From Candidatus Dormiibacter inghamiae (lineage in GTDB: Bacteria > Chloroflexota > Dormibacteria > Dormibacterales > Dormibacteraceae), in the NCBI GenBank assembly GCA_016464825.1, contig JAEKNQ010000040.1, forward strand, positions 1 through 64,000: a stretch of DNA of 64,000 nucleotides. The letters are read 5' to 3'. The translations under genes were made by a program, and so were the position numbers. The notes below the pieces were generated by a model. The model ran no database searches. It was not told where the DNA came from and saw only the letters and a list, made by a program, of their open reading frames with translations. Positions 8,950 through 17,512 of the stretch are shown here, one piece after another (within the stretch, counting starts at the first letter, position 1; every line of letters begins with the position of its first letter).

Positions 8950-9066
8950 GTGGAGCTTTCGACCTACCTGATCACGACTGCCATCACGCCCAACAAGATC
9001 ATCGCGCTCGTCGTGCTGCTCGCTCTCGTGGCCGGCGGCTATCTCTTCTGGCAGCGCAGCCGCTGA
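8950..9066 (+). CDS. Small single-span membrane protein (38 aa)
   Basis: A GTG at 8950 is preceded by a strong Shine-Dalgarno (GAGGAGG at 8938-8944, 5 nt spacing) and opens a 38-codon frame. The product has a polar N-terminus with TAITPNK, one hydrophobic helix (IIALVVLLALVAGGYLFW) and a basic end (QRSR). It looks like a genuine small membrane protein rather than chance: the SD is among the best in the window and the hydrophobic segment is well bounded. Function unknown. The 137 bases before it hold a possible -10 (TAGACT near 8875). Confidence 0.6.
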   Translation: MELSTYLITTAITPNKIIALVVLLALVAGGYLFWQRSR

Positions 9067-9134
9067 CACAAGAACGGAGGCAGTGCTACCGGCTACCTGG
9101 GTGGCAGAAGCGCAGCGCTGCCTGATGCGCGGCT

Positions 9135-9791
9135 TCAGCCCTCGGCCTCAGGCTCGAACGGTTGCAGCTGCGCCAGGTCCTCCTTCTCCAGCCGGGCAAA
9201 CAGGGCGAGGTCGTCGCCCCGCTCCAACAGCCGGCGCGGCAGGATCACAGGTGCCTTGAACCAGCCAGCGGGTTTCAGGGCCACGCCGACCAGAGCGCCA
9301 TGCTCGAATAGGACCGACTCCACTTCGCCGAGCACCTGACCAGGCGTCCGCGCCATCACCTTCTCACCTGCCTCGATCTCAATCTCGTCAGTGCGCTTTT
9401 CGGCCTCCTGCTCCAGCGACGGGACCCCAGGCCAGCCGGCCAGAGCCTCGCCCACGTGCTCCAGGTCCTCAGAACCGCTCGGAGTCGTGTAGCGGTAGTG
9501 GAGATATGGCGGCAGCCGCCGAATCGCCGCGGCGTCAAGGTTGAGCTCGATGCGATCGTCGCTCTTGTTGGCCAGAGCCTCCACCGGGACCAGAACGTCG
9601 TCGACCAAGAGACTGGAGCCCGGTGACAGGAGGTGGCCGCTGAAGGAGCGGCTTTCCTTCACCACCAGCGCTCGGAGGCGAAAGTCGTTCTGATCCACCA
9701 GCGCCCTGTGCAGGGAGCCCACGTGGCTGCCGTCGCTGGCATAGACCCGGGCCCCGAGTCGCAGCTCGCCGTCGTCACCGGTTGTCGTCAC
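9135..9791 (-). CDS. PRC-barrel domain protein (two barrels)
   Basis: About 218 residues. The first part (LRLGARVYASDGSHVGSLHRALVD) and the second (EIEAGEKVMARTPGQVLGEVESVLFE) both match PRC-barrel-like beta domains: a strand, a turn with G-x-x-x-G, and a hydrophobic strand. Such proteins often bind RNA or partner proteins. Nothing indicates a specific role. I chose the GTG at 9791 because GATAAT at 9798-9803 sits 6 nt upstream, a typical leaderless arrangement here. The longer ORF (to 9860) adds a non-conserved N-terminus. Confidence 0.72.
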   Translation of the reverse strand: MTTTGDDGELRLGARVYASDGSHVGSLHRALVDQNDFRLRALVVKESRSFSGHLLSPGSSLLVDDVLVPVEALANKSDDRIELNLDAAAIRRLPPYLHYRYTTPSGSEDLEHVGEALAGWPGVPSLEQEAEKRTDEIEIEAGEKVMARTPGQVLGEVESVLFEHGALVGVALKPAGWFKAPVILPRRLLERGDDLALFARLEKEDLAQLQPFEPEAEG

Positions 9792-9852
9792 CTGCCAATT
9801 ATCTCGAGTGTGGCTCGCAGGATGCGGTGATCGCCAGTCGCCAGGCCCAATC

Positions 9853-10470
9853 TCAGTCAACGCCGTAGGACCTCCGCACGTTGGGTCGGCTGAGCAGCCA
9901 GAGCACAGGGATCCCGAACACCGCCAGGCACCAGAAGGCGGCGACTATCACCGCTGACAGCCAGCCCCAGCGCCGTCCCCGGCGCAGGCCGTAGAAGCCA
10001 AGCGCGTGCAGGACAGCCCCCGCCAGAAGCAGCGTGAAAGGGACCACCGCCTCCACCAGGAACCAGCCCAGCCGCTGCCCCGGCGGCACCCCATGCACGG
10101 CGAGGAGGGCCAACTGTTGGCCGCGCCAGGTGGGCGAGAGACAGTAGGCGAGGAACTGGCTTGCCTGGACCAAGAGGAAGATCGCTCCAGCCGCGTAGAT
10201 CCAGGGCAGGAGGCCAAGGCGGGTTCCCGCAGCACCTCTGCCGACCACCGGCGGAGTTCCGGGAACCGGCGGCGGCCGCCTCTGCTCAGCGGGGGCCCGC
10301 ACCGAACGGGCTGGCGCAGGCAGCTCCCCGCGGCCAGGAACTGGCGGAGCCGGGGTGGCTGACTCAGGTTCGGGGGCCCAGCGCTGGCTACCGCACAGGG
10401 CGCAGTAGCGATGATCGCTGTCCAGTGTGGCGCCGCAGTTGATGCAGAAACGGACTGCTCCCTCGCTCAC
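9853..10470 (-). CDS. Zinc-ribbon membrane protein
   Basis: About 205 residues. The N-terminus holds a zinc ribbon, CINCG...CALCG (residues 9-30). A Pro/Ala-rich linker follows, then four hydrophobic segments (for example PWIYAAGAIFLLVQASQF). The C-terminus is basic. I chose the GTG at 10470 because the ribbon then lies at the N-terminus and GATAAT (10477-10482) lies 6 nt upstream, suggesting a leaderless mRNA. Zinc-ribbon plus TM proteins of this type are common and uncharacterised. It ends 62 bp before the PRC-barrel gene start, on the same strand. Confidence 0.7.
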   Translation of the reverse strand: MSEGAVRFCINCGATLDSDHRYCALCGSQRWAPEPESATPAPPVPGRGELPAPARSVRAPAEQRRPPPVPGTPPVVGRGAAGTRLGLLPWIYAAGAIFLLVQASQFLAYCLSPTWRGQQLALLAVHGVPPGQRLGWFLVEAVVPFTLLLAGAVLHALGFYGLRRGRRWGWLSAVIVAAFWCLAVFGIPVLWLLSRPNVRRSYGVD

Positions 10471-10525
10471 CTTGAGATTATCGGTCGCCGGCAGCGGTGA
10501 CACCCCGACTGAAAACCCGGTCCGG

Positions 10526-10554
10526 TTGACTTGTTCAGCATGATGGGCTAGACT
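10526..10554 (+). promoter_or_regulatory. Strong sigma70-like promoter, TTGACT-N17-TAGACT
   Basis: TTGACT (10526-10531) and TAGACT (10549-10554) are separated by exactly 17 bp, the best complete promoter in the window. Transcription would start near 10560, where an ATG lies. The downstream 170 nt before the 10732 gene contain a stem formed by GGGGCACA and TGTGTCCCC (10561-10607, one bulge), so a structured leader is possible. Confidence 0.65.
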
Positions 10555-10731
10555 CCGGCATGGGGCACAACATCTCGTACCAGACGTCGCCGCTATGTGT
10601 CCCCGGCACCTCGGGTCAGCAGGCGGTTCTTCCCCAGACTCACCGGTCGTCCCACCACCGTCCTTCCATCGCCTGCCGACCTCACCTCCTTTTTCGGCTT
10701 GCGGGCAGGAGGCCCGGTAAACTCCCCGGCC

Positions 10732-11070
10732 GTGGCTCCTCGCAAGACCCGCCGCAAGCAGCAGGGCCGCCGGCCCGCCGGGCCAGCGGCTGCCGCTCCC
10801 CCTGCCCCGGGTGTCGCCCCTCGTGCCGCCCCGGGGGTTGCCGCTCCCGCCGCGGCGGGTCAGGCTCGGCCCGTCCAGCTGAATCTCAGCGCCCAGCGCA
10901 ATCCTCGCCGCCGGCCTGGGATGGTGGTCATCGAGGATGCCGATCCCGGCATCCCGCTCAGTCGGGTGCCCTACTTCCTCTCCGACCTCCGCAAGCTGGG
11001 CCTGGCGGTCGCGCTGATGCTGCTCCTGCTCGTGGCCGGCTCGCGCCTCATCCCCCTGGTCATCAAGTAG
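10732..11070 (+). CDS. Ala/Pro/Arg-rich protein with C-terminal membrane anchor
   Basis: About 112 residues. A basic, Pro/Ala-rich N-terminus (PRKTRRKQQGRR, then Ala-Pro repeats) leads to VVIEDADPGIPLSRVPYFLSDLRKLG and one hydrophobic helix ending in PLVIK. The GTG at 10732 is preceded by TAAACT (10718-10723, 8 nt spacing), so I prefer it to the more upstream GTG at 10597. It lies 32 bp before arsA. The topology (charged head, single tail anchor) is notable next to a GET3/ArsA-type ATPase, which targets tail-anchored proteins in eukaryotes, but that link is speculative. No family recognised. Confidence 0.6.
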   Translation: MAPRKTRRKQQGRRPAGPAAAAPPAPGVAPRAAPGVAAPAAAGQARPVQLNLSAQRNPRRRPGMVVIEDADPGIPLSRVPYFLSDLRKLGLAVALMLLLLVAGSRLIPLVIK

Positions 11071-11102
11071 GGCAGGGAACCCCACCACTAGACTGGGGCC
11101 GC

Positions 11103-12266
11103 GTGCGGGTTCTCCTTTTCACTGGCAAGGGCGGCGTTGGTAAGACCTCGGTAGCAGCGGCCACCGCTGTGAGAGCTGCCGAGCTTGGTCACCGGACAAT
11201 GATCATCAGCACGGACCCCGCCCACTCGCTCGGAGACTCCCTGGACCTCGAGTTGGGCCAGAGTGCGACGCAGGTGCGCCAGAACCTCTGGGCGCACGAG
11301 GTGTCAGCTCTCCACGAGACGGAGCGGCACTGGCAGAAGCTCCACGATTACGCGACGAAGGTCTTCGCCACCCAAGGCCTCGATGACGTGGTGGCGGAGG
11401 AGGTGGCCAACCCGCCAGGCATGGACGAGGTCGCCTCACTGATGTGGATCAAGCACTACGCGGAACGGGACGAGCACGACCTGCTGGTGGTGGACTGTGC
11501 GCCCACCGGCGAGACCCTGCAGCTGCTGATGTTCCCCGACGCCGCCCGCTGGTGGCTGGAGAAGATATTTCCCTGGCAGCGGCGGGCGATGAAGGTGGCG
11601 CGGCCCATGCTCCGGCGGATGGTCGATGTGCCGCTGCCCAGCGACGAGGTGATGGCCTCCCTGCAGGACCTGGTGCTCGATATCGAAGGCATGAAGAAGG
11701 TGCTGATCGATACCTCTGTGACCTCGGTCCGGCTTGTGCTGAACCTCGAGAAGATGGTCATCAAGGAGGCCAAGCGAGCGTTCACCTATCTGAGCCTGTT
11801 CGGCTACGTGACTGACGCCGTCATCGTGAACCGCCGGCTTCCGGCCAAGATCTCGGATCCCCTTCTGCGCAGCTGGAGCGACATCCAGAAGCGCTACCAG
11901 CAGGAGGTGGAGCAGTCCTTCCAGCCGCTTCCCATCTTCCAGGTGCCTCTCTTCGATGAGGAAGTCGTGGGCGAGCGAATGCTGAGGAAGATGGGCCAGG
12001 CGATCTACGGCAGCGCCGACCCCAGCCAGAAGTTCTACGAAGGCACCTCCCAGCGGATGCAGAAGGAGGGCTCCGAGTACACCCTGGTGTTGAGCGTGCC
12101 CTTCGCCGACAAGGAGGCCATCGAGCTGTCGCGGCAGGACGGCGAGCTCTTCGTCACTCTGGGCAACTACAGGCGTGACATCAGCCTGCCCCGGGTGCTG
12201 GCCAGCCGCCAGACGCTGGGCGCCAAGATCGAAGATGGTGAGCTGAAGATAAGGTTCGGCAAGTGA
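11103..12266 (+). CDS. ArsA/GET3-type ATPase with C-terminal HSP20-like domain
   Basis: The 387-residue protein starts VRVLLFTGKGGVGKTS (deviant Walker A of the MinD/ArsA class). It has the switch motifs STDPAHSLGDSL and DCAPTGETL near residues 40 and 125. The last 70 residues (from about VLSVPFADKEAIELSRQDGELFVTLGNYRRDISLP) resemble an alpha-crystallin/HSP20-like or GET3d-like C-terminal beta domain, as in cyanobacterial and actinobacterial ArsA homologues. A role in arsenite transport is unlikely, as no arsenical pump is present. The GTG at 11103 follows TAGACT (11089-11094) by 8 nt, i.e. leaderless. Its stop overlaps the next gene as GTGA. Confidence 0.85.
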   Translation: MRVLLFTGKGGVGKTSVAAATAVRAAELGHRTMIISTDPAHSLGDSLDLELGQSATQVRQNLWAHEVSALHETERHWQKLHDYATKVFATQGLDDVVAEEVANPPGMDEVASLMWIKHYAERDEHDLLVVDCAPTGETLQLLMFPDAARWWLEKIFPWQRRAMKVARPMLRRMVDVPLPSDEVMASLQDLVLDIEGMKKVLIDTSVTSVRLVLNLEKMVIKEAKRAFTYLSLFGYVTDAVIVNRRLPAKISDPLLRSWSDIQKRYQQEVEQSFQPLPIFQVPLFDEEVVGERMLRKMGQAIYGSADPSQKFYEGTSQRMQKEGSEYTLVLSVPFADKEAIELSRQDGELFVTLGNYRRDISLPRVLASRQTLGAKIEDGELKIRFGK

Positions 12267-12547
12267 GCCCGCGGGACAGAGACCAGCTGCTGAAGCTCGC
12301 CCTCGATTTGGGCGGACGGGTCCAGCACGCGCTTGGCGACGTCGTGCCGGCGGAGGCCCAGGCCCACCTTGTCGCCGCCCAGCGTGAGCTGCTCCTGGCG
12401 CTCTTTCTCATCTACGAGCACCAGGTGGGGGGCCGGCGCACAGCGGTCCGCGGGCAGACCGCGCGCCGAGTGAGCCGGCCGGCTCGGGGCAGCGCCAGCG
12501 CGATGGGAGAGGCCAGCTCCCGCAGCCGGCGCATTCCTGTCGATTGA
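12263..12547 (+). CDS. Small hypothetical protein coupled to the ArsA-like ATPase
   Basis: 94 residues. Helical N-terminus (RDQLLKLALDLGGRVQHAL) then AEAQAHLVAAQRELLLALFLIYEHQ, followed by an Arg-rich tail. The GTG start overlaps the ATPase stop as GTGA. Proteins with an EAQxHLxxAQRELLLA core commonly follow ArsA-like genes in high-GC Gram-positive bacteria, from general knowledge. It may be a partner of the ATPase. No catalytic motif. Confidence 0.72.
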   Translation: MSPRDRDQLLKLALDLGGRVQHALGDVVPAEAQAHLVAAQRELLLALFLIYEHQVGGRRTAVRGQTARRVSRPARGSASAMGEASSRSRRIPVD

Positions 12548-12574
12548 GCTGCCCCAGGGTCCCCTGAAGAGCTG

Positions 12575-13297
12575 ATGTTCGGCGATCCCGTCGTATTCCT
12601 GATCGGCTCGATCTTTCTCATCCCGGCGATCTTTGTGGCCATCCCGGCGCACGAGCTAGGTCACGGCATAGCCGCCCAGCTCTGCGGGGATCCTTCGCCC
12701 CGCAACCGCGGTTTTCTCCGGCCCCGGCCGATGCTCTTCGTCAACGTCTACGGCGTTCTGGCGGCCATCCTGATCAACGTGGGGTTTGGCAGCCCCATCC
12801 CTGTCAACGAGTACCGGCTGCAGGGAGTCGCTCGCAAGGTTGCCTACGCGCTGGGCGGCCCGCTGGCAAACCTGCTGCTGGCGATCGTCTTTGGCGTCCT
12901 GCTCAGAACGTTGGTCCAGAACGGCGCCCTGGTCCCCGCCTTCACGACTCGGATCGCGGCTCCCCTCGACTATGTGGGCACTCTGGTCTACGCCCTCTAC
13001 TTCCTCAACCTGTCCACCTTTGCCTTCCAGCTGCTGCCTATACCGGGGCTGGACGGCTGGCGTGTACTGGAGGGGATCTTCCGGGGCAGCAACCCACGCT
13101 TCTTCTTCAATGCCGCGGCGCATCAGCAGACCATCTGGGTCGCCTGCTTCGCCCTCGTCTTCTTCGGACCCCTGCTGCTGGGCTTCAGCGTGCTGGGCGC
13201 GGCGGTGGGGCTGTTCTTCCAGCCCTCCTCCGATCTGATCGTCGGCCAGTGCTCGGGGTACACATCGCTATTTCCCTGCCTGCCGTCGGGACGCTAG
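12575..13297 (+). CDS. Site-2 protease family intramembrane metalloprotease (M50)
   Basis: 240 residues. The zinc-binding motif HELGHG lies in the second hydrophobic segment near residue 27. The third ligand motif is NLSTFAFQLLPIPGLDGWRV near residue 150, with the Asp of LDG. About six hydrophobic segments. These are S2P-class rhomboid-like membrane proteases of the short (Rip-like core, no PDZ) type. Substrate unknown. The last 49 bp overlap the proposed start of selA. Confidence 0.88.
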   Translation: MFGDPVVFLIGSIFLIPAIFVAIPAHELGHGIAAQLCGDPSPRNRGFLRPRPMLFVNVYGVLAAILINVGFGSPIPVNEYRLQGVARKVAYALGGPLANLLLAIVFGVLLRTLVQNGALVPAFTTRIAAPLDYVGTLVYALYFLNLSTFAFQLLPIPGLDGWRVLEGIFRGSNPRFFFNAAAHQQTIWVACFALVFFGPLLLGFSVLGAAVGLFFQPSSDLIVGQCSGYTSLFPCLPSGR

Positions 13298-14592
13298 TCA
13301 ACCAGGCCGGCTACCGCCGGCTGCAGGAGCGCTACCCAAGAGCGCTGGTCGCCCAAGCCATCCGCGAGCAGATCGCCGCCGAGCGAGCCACCGAACCGGC
13401 TCCAGACGAGCAGCGACTCCTGGCGGTCGGCGACCGCCTGGAGGAGTGGTTGCGGCCCCGGCTGCGGCGGGTAATAAACGTCAGCGGCGTCATGCTCCAC
13501 ACCAATTTGGGTCGCGCGCCCATCTCGCCGGCAGCCGCCGCGGCAGCCGCCGACATCGCGGCCGGCTACTCGAATGTGGAGCTCGAGCTTGCCACCGGCC
13601 GTCGGGGCCGGCGGGCTGATGTGGTCGAGGCGCTTCTGCAGCGGCTGACCGGGGCGGAGGCCGCACTGGTGGTCAACAACAACGCCGCCGCCATCCTCCT
13701 GGCTCTGTCCGCGCTCTGCCGCGGCCGCGAGGTGATTGTCTCCCGCGGTCAGCAGGTCGAGATCGGCGGCGGCTTCCGGATGCCTGAAGTGATGCGGCTC
13801 AGCGGCTGCCGGATGGTCGAGGTGGGGACCACCAACCGCACCCGCAGCGCCGATTACGAGGCGGCCATCAGCGATCGCACAGCAGCGCTCCTGGTGGCGC
13901 ATCCCTCCAACTTCAGACAGACAGGCTTCACAGAGTCCGCCTCACTGGCGGAACTGGGCGCCCTGGCCAAGAGCAGTGGACTGCTGCTGCTCAACGACCT
14001 GGGCAGCGGAGCGCTGACGCCCATCTTTGACGAGCCGACGGTGGCCGAGGCTGCCCGGCACAGCGCCGTGCTGACGTTCTCCGGCGACAAGCTGCTGGGT
14101 GGGCCCCAGGCCGGCATCGCGGTAGGGCGGAGCGAGCCGATCAGCATTCTCGGCCGGCACGCGCTGGCCCGCGCTGTGCGGGTTGACAAGATGACACTGG
14201 CAGCGTTGGAGGTCACTCTTCAAGAGCGGCTGCTGGGCAGGCCCTCACCGCTGCAGCTCATGCTGGCCCAGTCACCGGCGGAGGTGAGACGACGCGCCGG
14301 CAGCTTCCAGGCGCAGCTTGCCACGCGGGGAGTGTCGACCGAACTGCGGGAGGCTGAGACCTTCATCGGCGGCGGATCGACGCCCGGCAGGGGTTTGCCG
14401 ACCTGGTTGGTGGTGCTGTCGGGGCCGGCCACACGCCAGCAGCGGGCGCTGCGCACAGCCGCGGTACCTGTCATCGCGCGCATCGAGGCGGACAGGTGCT
14501 GCCTCGATCTACGCACAGTCCTGCCGGGCGAGGAGCCTGCGCTGCTGGATTCCGTCCTGGCGGCGCTGGGGAAGGCCGGTCGGTTGGCATGA
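13249..14592 (+). CDS. selA: L-seryl-tRNA(Sec) selenium transferase
   Basis: Converts seryl-tRNA(Sec) to selenocysteinyl-tRNA(Sec), using PLP and selenophosphate. 447 residues. The N-terminal domain LPAVGTLVNQAG...RALVAQAIR, the motif INVSGVMLHTNLGRAP, and the PLP lysine in TFSGDKLLGGPQAG near residue 284 are diagnostic. GTG at 13249 is the only sensible start and lies inside the preceding gene. Its stop overlaps selB as ATGA. selD and selC are not seen in the window. Confidence 0.95.
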   Translation: MLGVHIAISLPAVGTLVNQAGYRRLQERYPRALVAQAIREQIAAERATEPAPDEQRLLAVGDRLEEWLRPRLRRVINVSGVMLHTNLGRAPISPAAAAAAADIAAGYSNVELELATGRRGRRADVVEALLQRLTGAEAALVVNNNAAAILLALSALCRGREVIVSRGQQVEIGGGFRMPEVMRLSGCRMVEVGTTNRTRSADYEAAISDRTAALLVAHPSNFRQTGFTESASLAELGALAKSSGLLLLNDLGSGALTPIFDEPTVAEAARHSAVLTFSGDKLLGGPQAGIAVGRSEPISILGRHALARAVRVDKMTLAALEVTLQERLLGRPSPLQLMLAQSPAEVRRRAGSFQAQLATRGVSTELREAETFIGGGSTPGRGLPTWLVVLSGPATRQQRALRTAAVPVIARIEADRCCLDLRTVLPGEEPALLDSVLAALGKAGRLA

Positions 14593-16427
14593 GCCACATC
14601 GTCGGCACCGCCGGCCACATCGACCACGGCAAGTCGACGCTGGTCAGGGCCCTGACAGGCATCGACCCGGACCGCCTCGCGGAGGAGAAGCGGCGGGGGC
14701 TGACCATAGATCTGGGTTTCGCCCACCTACGTCTGCCGAGCGGGCGGCTGGCCGCCATGATCGATGTGCCCGGCCACGCGCGCCTGGTGCCCAACATGCT
14801 GGCCGGAGCGCACGGCCTGGACGCTGTGCTGCTCGTGGTCGCCGCCGATGAAGGCGTCATGCCGCAGACCCGCGAGCACCTGGAGATATTGGATCTGCTG
14901 CAGGTCGGCCGCGGTGTGGTGGCGCTGACCAAGCTGGACCTGGTGCAGGAGGACTGGCGAGAGATGGCCGAGGCCGAGGTGGCCGAGGCTTTGGCGGCAA
15001 CCTCACTTGCCGGAGCGCCCATCGTGCCGGTGGCAGCCCTGCAGGGTATCGGTCTGGCCGAGCTCACTCGGCAGCTGGACCAGGTGCTCGCGGCAACGCC
15101 GGCCAGACCTGATCAGGGCTGCCCCCGCTTGCCCATAGACCGCGCGTTCACGATTGGCGGCTTCGGCTCGGTGGTGACCGGAACGCTCAGCGGCGGCCTG
15201 CTCCGCCTGGGGCAGGAGGTGGAGCTGCAGCCGGCCCACCTGAGGGGCCGAATCCGGGGGTTGCAGCAGCACAACGCAGCGGTGGAGGTCGCCCAGCCGG
15301 GCAGCCGGGTGGCTGTCAACCTGGCAGGGCTGCCGCGTGAGGCACTGGGCCGAGGTCAGGTGCTGGCCAGCCCTGGCGCCCTGCGACCGGCGCGGCGGCT
15401 GGACGCTTCGGTGCGCGTGCTGAAAGGGGCGCCACGGCCGCTTCGCCACGGTGACCGCCTGCAGCTCTATCTGGGCACCGCTGAGGTGGGCGCGCGAGTC
15501 ATCGTGCTCGGCCAGGACCAGGTGCTGCCGGAGGACGAGGGCTGGCTGCAGCTGTACCTGGAGCGGCCGGTGGCGGCTCTGGCGGGCGACCGCTACGTGC
15601 TGCGCATCCCCAGCCCGGCTCGGACTCTGGCCGGCGGTGAGTTGCTCGACGCCACGCCCGGCCGTCATGCCCGCCTGGCGCCCGAGGTGACCGCGTCGCT
15701 GGCGCGACGAGCCGGCGGCCAGGCGCTTGCCGAGGAGCTGGCGAAGTACCCGCGCGGCATTCGGGCCCCCGATCTTGTCGCCAGCGGTTTGGGCGGCACC
15801 GCCGACGTGGCGGCTCTGCCGGCCCGCCGCGCTGGCGACTGGCTCTTCAGCGAAGAGGCTTGGGCGGCGCTGGTGGAGCGCGCCGGCGAGGCGCTTTCGA
15901 CCTACCACCGAGAGCATCCGCTGCGGGCGGGGATGCCGAGGGAGGAGTTCAGGAGCAGGCTGGCCCTGCCGCCGGCTGCCCTGGGCCCCGTCCTCAGCGA
16001 ACTCGCTCAGCTCAGCCTGCTGCTGGAAAGCAATGGCGAGGTGGCCGCGCCGGGCCATGCGCCTCAGGCCGAAACGGAGGTGGAGAGCGCAGCCACGCGG
16101 CTGCTGGAGCTGCTGAACCGGCGCCCCTTCACGCCTCCCAGCCTGGCGGAAGCCCTGCAGCAGTCAGGCGCTTCGACTGAAGTGGCGCGAGCGCTGATCG
16201 CGCGGGGTGAGATTGTGCGCGTCTCAGCCGATGTGATGTTCAGCCGCCAGGCCGTCGAGGCCGCAATCACGCTGGTGAGGGAGATGCTGCGAGAGCAGGA
16301 CCAGGTCAGCGTGGCAGCCGTGCGAGATCGATTGGGGGCCAGTCGCAAACCAGTGCTGGCCCTCCTGGAACATCTCGACAGCCGCCGAATCACCCGGAGG
16401 GTCGGGGACTCGCGGGTCCTGCGCTGA
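14589..16427 (+). CDS. selB: Selenocysteine-specific translation elongation factor SelB
   Basis: Delivers Sec-tRNA to UGA codons that carry a SECIS element. 612 residues. The EF-Tu-like G domain starts HIVGTAGHIDHGKSTLVRALT, with VPGHARLV (G3) and ALTKLDLV (G4). Domains II and III follow. The C-terminal third (from about residue 400) contains repeated winged-helix segments (e.g. VSVAAVRDRLGASRKPVLALLEHLD), the SECIS-binding region. The ATG forms an ATGA overlap with selA, so the pair is translated in tandem. Confidence 0.95.
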   Translation: MSHIVGTAGHIDHGKSTLVRALTGIDPDRLAEEKRRGLTIDLGFAHLRLPSGRLAAMIDVPGHARLVPNMLAGAHGLDAVLLVVAADEGVMPQTREHLEILDLLQVGRGVVALTKLDLVQEDWREMAEAEVAEALAATSLAGAPIVPVAALQGIGLAELTRQLDQVLAATPARPDQGCPRLPIDRAFTIGGFGSVVTGTLSGGLLRLGQEVELQPAHLRGRIRGLQQHNAAVEVAQPGSRVAVNLAGLPREALGRGQVLASPGALRPARRLDASVRVLKGAPRPLRHGDRLQLYLGTAEVGARVIVLGQDQVLPEDEGWLQLYLERPVAALAGDRYVLRIPSPARTLAGGELLDATPGRHARLAPEVTASLARRAGGQALAEELAKYPRGIRAPDLVASGLGGTADVAALPARRAGDWLFSEEAWAALVERAGEALSTYHREHPLRAGMPREEFRSRLALPPAALGPVLSELAQLSLLLESNGEVAAPGHAPQAETEVESAATRLLELLNRRPFTPPSLAEALQQSGASTEVARALIARGEIVRVSADVMFSRQAVEAAITLVREMLREQDQVSVAAVRDRLGASRKPVLALLEHLDSRRITRRVGDSRVLR

Positions 16428-16476
16428 GCCATCGCCCTTCCATGAGCGGAACGCGGCCGCCGGTAGGCTTGGCCCG

Positions 16477-17502
16477 ATGAGAATTGGAGTTCTGACAGGT
16501 GGCGGCGACGCGCCCGGGCTCAACGCCGCAATCCGAGGTGTCGCCCGTCGCGCCTTTCAGCTGGGCCACCAGGTCAGCGGCATCAAGAACGGCTGGGCGG
16601 GCACGCTGCGGGGCGACATGTCCGACCTGACGCCTGCCGACGTACGTGGCATTCTGCCGCTGGGCGGAACGATCCTGGGCAGCTCCCGGACAAATCCTCT
16701 GAAAGAAGCCGAGGGCATCGACCGGGTCACCGCCTCGCTGCAGCGCTTCGGCATCGACGGCCTGGTCGCCATTGGCGGGGACGACACGCTCTCCGTCGCG
16801 CGCGGCCTCTTCGACGCCGGCTGCAAGGTGGTGGGAGTGCCGAAGACCATCGACAACGATCTCTCAGGCACCGAGTTCTGCATAGGTTTTGACACGGCTG
16901 TGGGCATCGTCACCGAAGCTCTCGATCGCCTGCACACGACCGCCTCCTCGCACCACCGCGTGATGGTGGTCGAGGTGATGGGCCGCGACACCGGCTGGGT
17001 GGGTGTCACCGGCGGCATCGCCGGGGGCGCTGACCTGGTGGTCATCCCCGAGTTTCCGGTCGGGCTCGACGAGATTGTCGCTCACCTGCGCGAGAGGCGG
17101 GGCGAGGGCAAGGACTTCAGCATCATCGTGGTCTGCGAGGCTGTCGACATTCCCGGTCTGGCGGTGGCTGGTGAGGGAGGAGCCGACGCATTCGGCCACA
17201 TCCGGCTTTCCAAGCGAGGCATCGGCGATTCGCTCTCACAGGGGATCGAAGCCGCAACCGGGTTCGAGACGCGCGTCACGGTGCTGGGCCACCTGCAGCG
17301 GGGTGGAACTCCCTCAGCCCTAGACAGGCTCTGGGCCACACGGCTGGGTGTGGCGGCTGTCGACCTCCTGAACGAAGGGCAGAGCGGGGTAGCTCCAGTG
17401 CGCCGTGACGGCGAGGTGGCGGTGAGCCCTTTGAGCGATCTGGTCCGGGAGCAGCGCCGAGTGCCCCGCGAGCTCTACGAGCTGAGCCGAGTCTTCGGCT
17501 AG
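16477..17502 (+). CDS. pfkA: Phosphofructokinase, PPi-type signature
   Basis: 341 residues. Begins MRIGVLTGGGDAPGLNAAIRG, the glycolytic PFK signature. Key residues: VAIGGDDTLSVA has Asp where ATP-dependent enzymes have Gly (GGDGS/T), and VPKTIDNDLSGT has Lys where E. coli PfkA has Gly (PGTIDND). From established work on the Amycolatopsis/Propionibacterium group, Asp and Lys at these places indicate pyrophosphate as phosphoryl donor, giving a reversible enzyme. The fructose-6-P loop GRDTGWV is intact. A TAGGCT (16464-16469) is 7 nt before the ATG, so it is leaderless. Confidence 0.9.
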   Translation: MRIGVLTGGGDAPGLNAAIRGVARRAFQLGHQVSGIKNGWAGTLRGDMSDLTPADVRGILPLGGTILGSSRTNPLKEAEGIDRVTASLQRFGIDGLVAIGGDDTLSVARGLFDAGCKVVGVPKTIDNDLSGTEFCIGFDTAVGIVTEALDRLHTTASSHHRVMVVEVMGRDTGWVGVTGGIAGGADLVVIPEFPVGLDEIVAHLRERRGEGKDFSIIVVCEAVDIPGLAVAGEGGADAFGHIRLSKRGIGDSLSQGIEAATGFETRVTVLGHLQRGGTPSALDRLWATRLGVAAVDLLNEGQSGVAPVRRDGEVAVSPLSDLVREQRRVPRELYELSRVFG

Positions 17503-17512
17503 AGTAGTTCCA

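Noticed and set aside
10560-11102. Open frame continuing from ATG 10560 straight into the ArsA-like ATPase (568 codons)
   Set aside because: Residues before VRVLLFTGKGG are low-complexity Pro/Arg/Ser and shadow the 10732 gene in another frame; the family starts at the P-loop, and GTG 11103 has its own -10.
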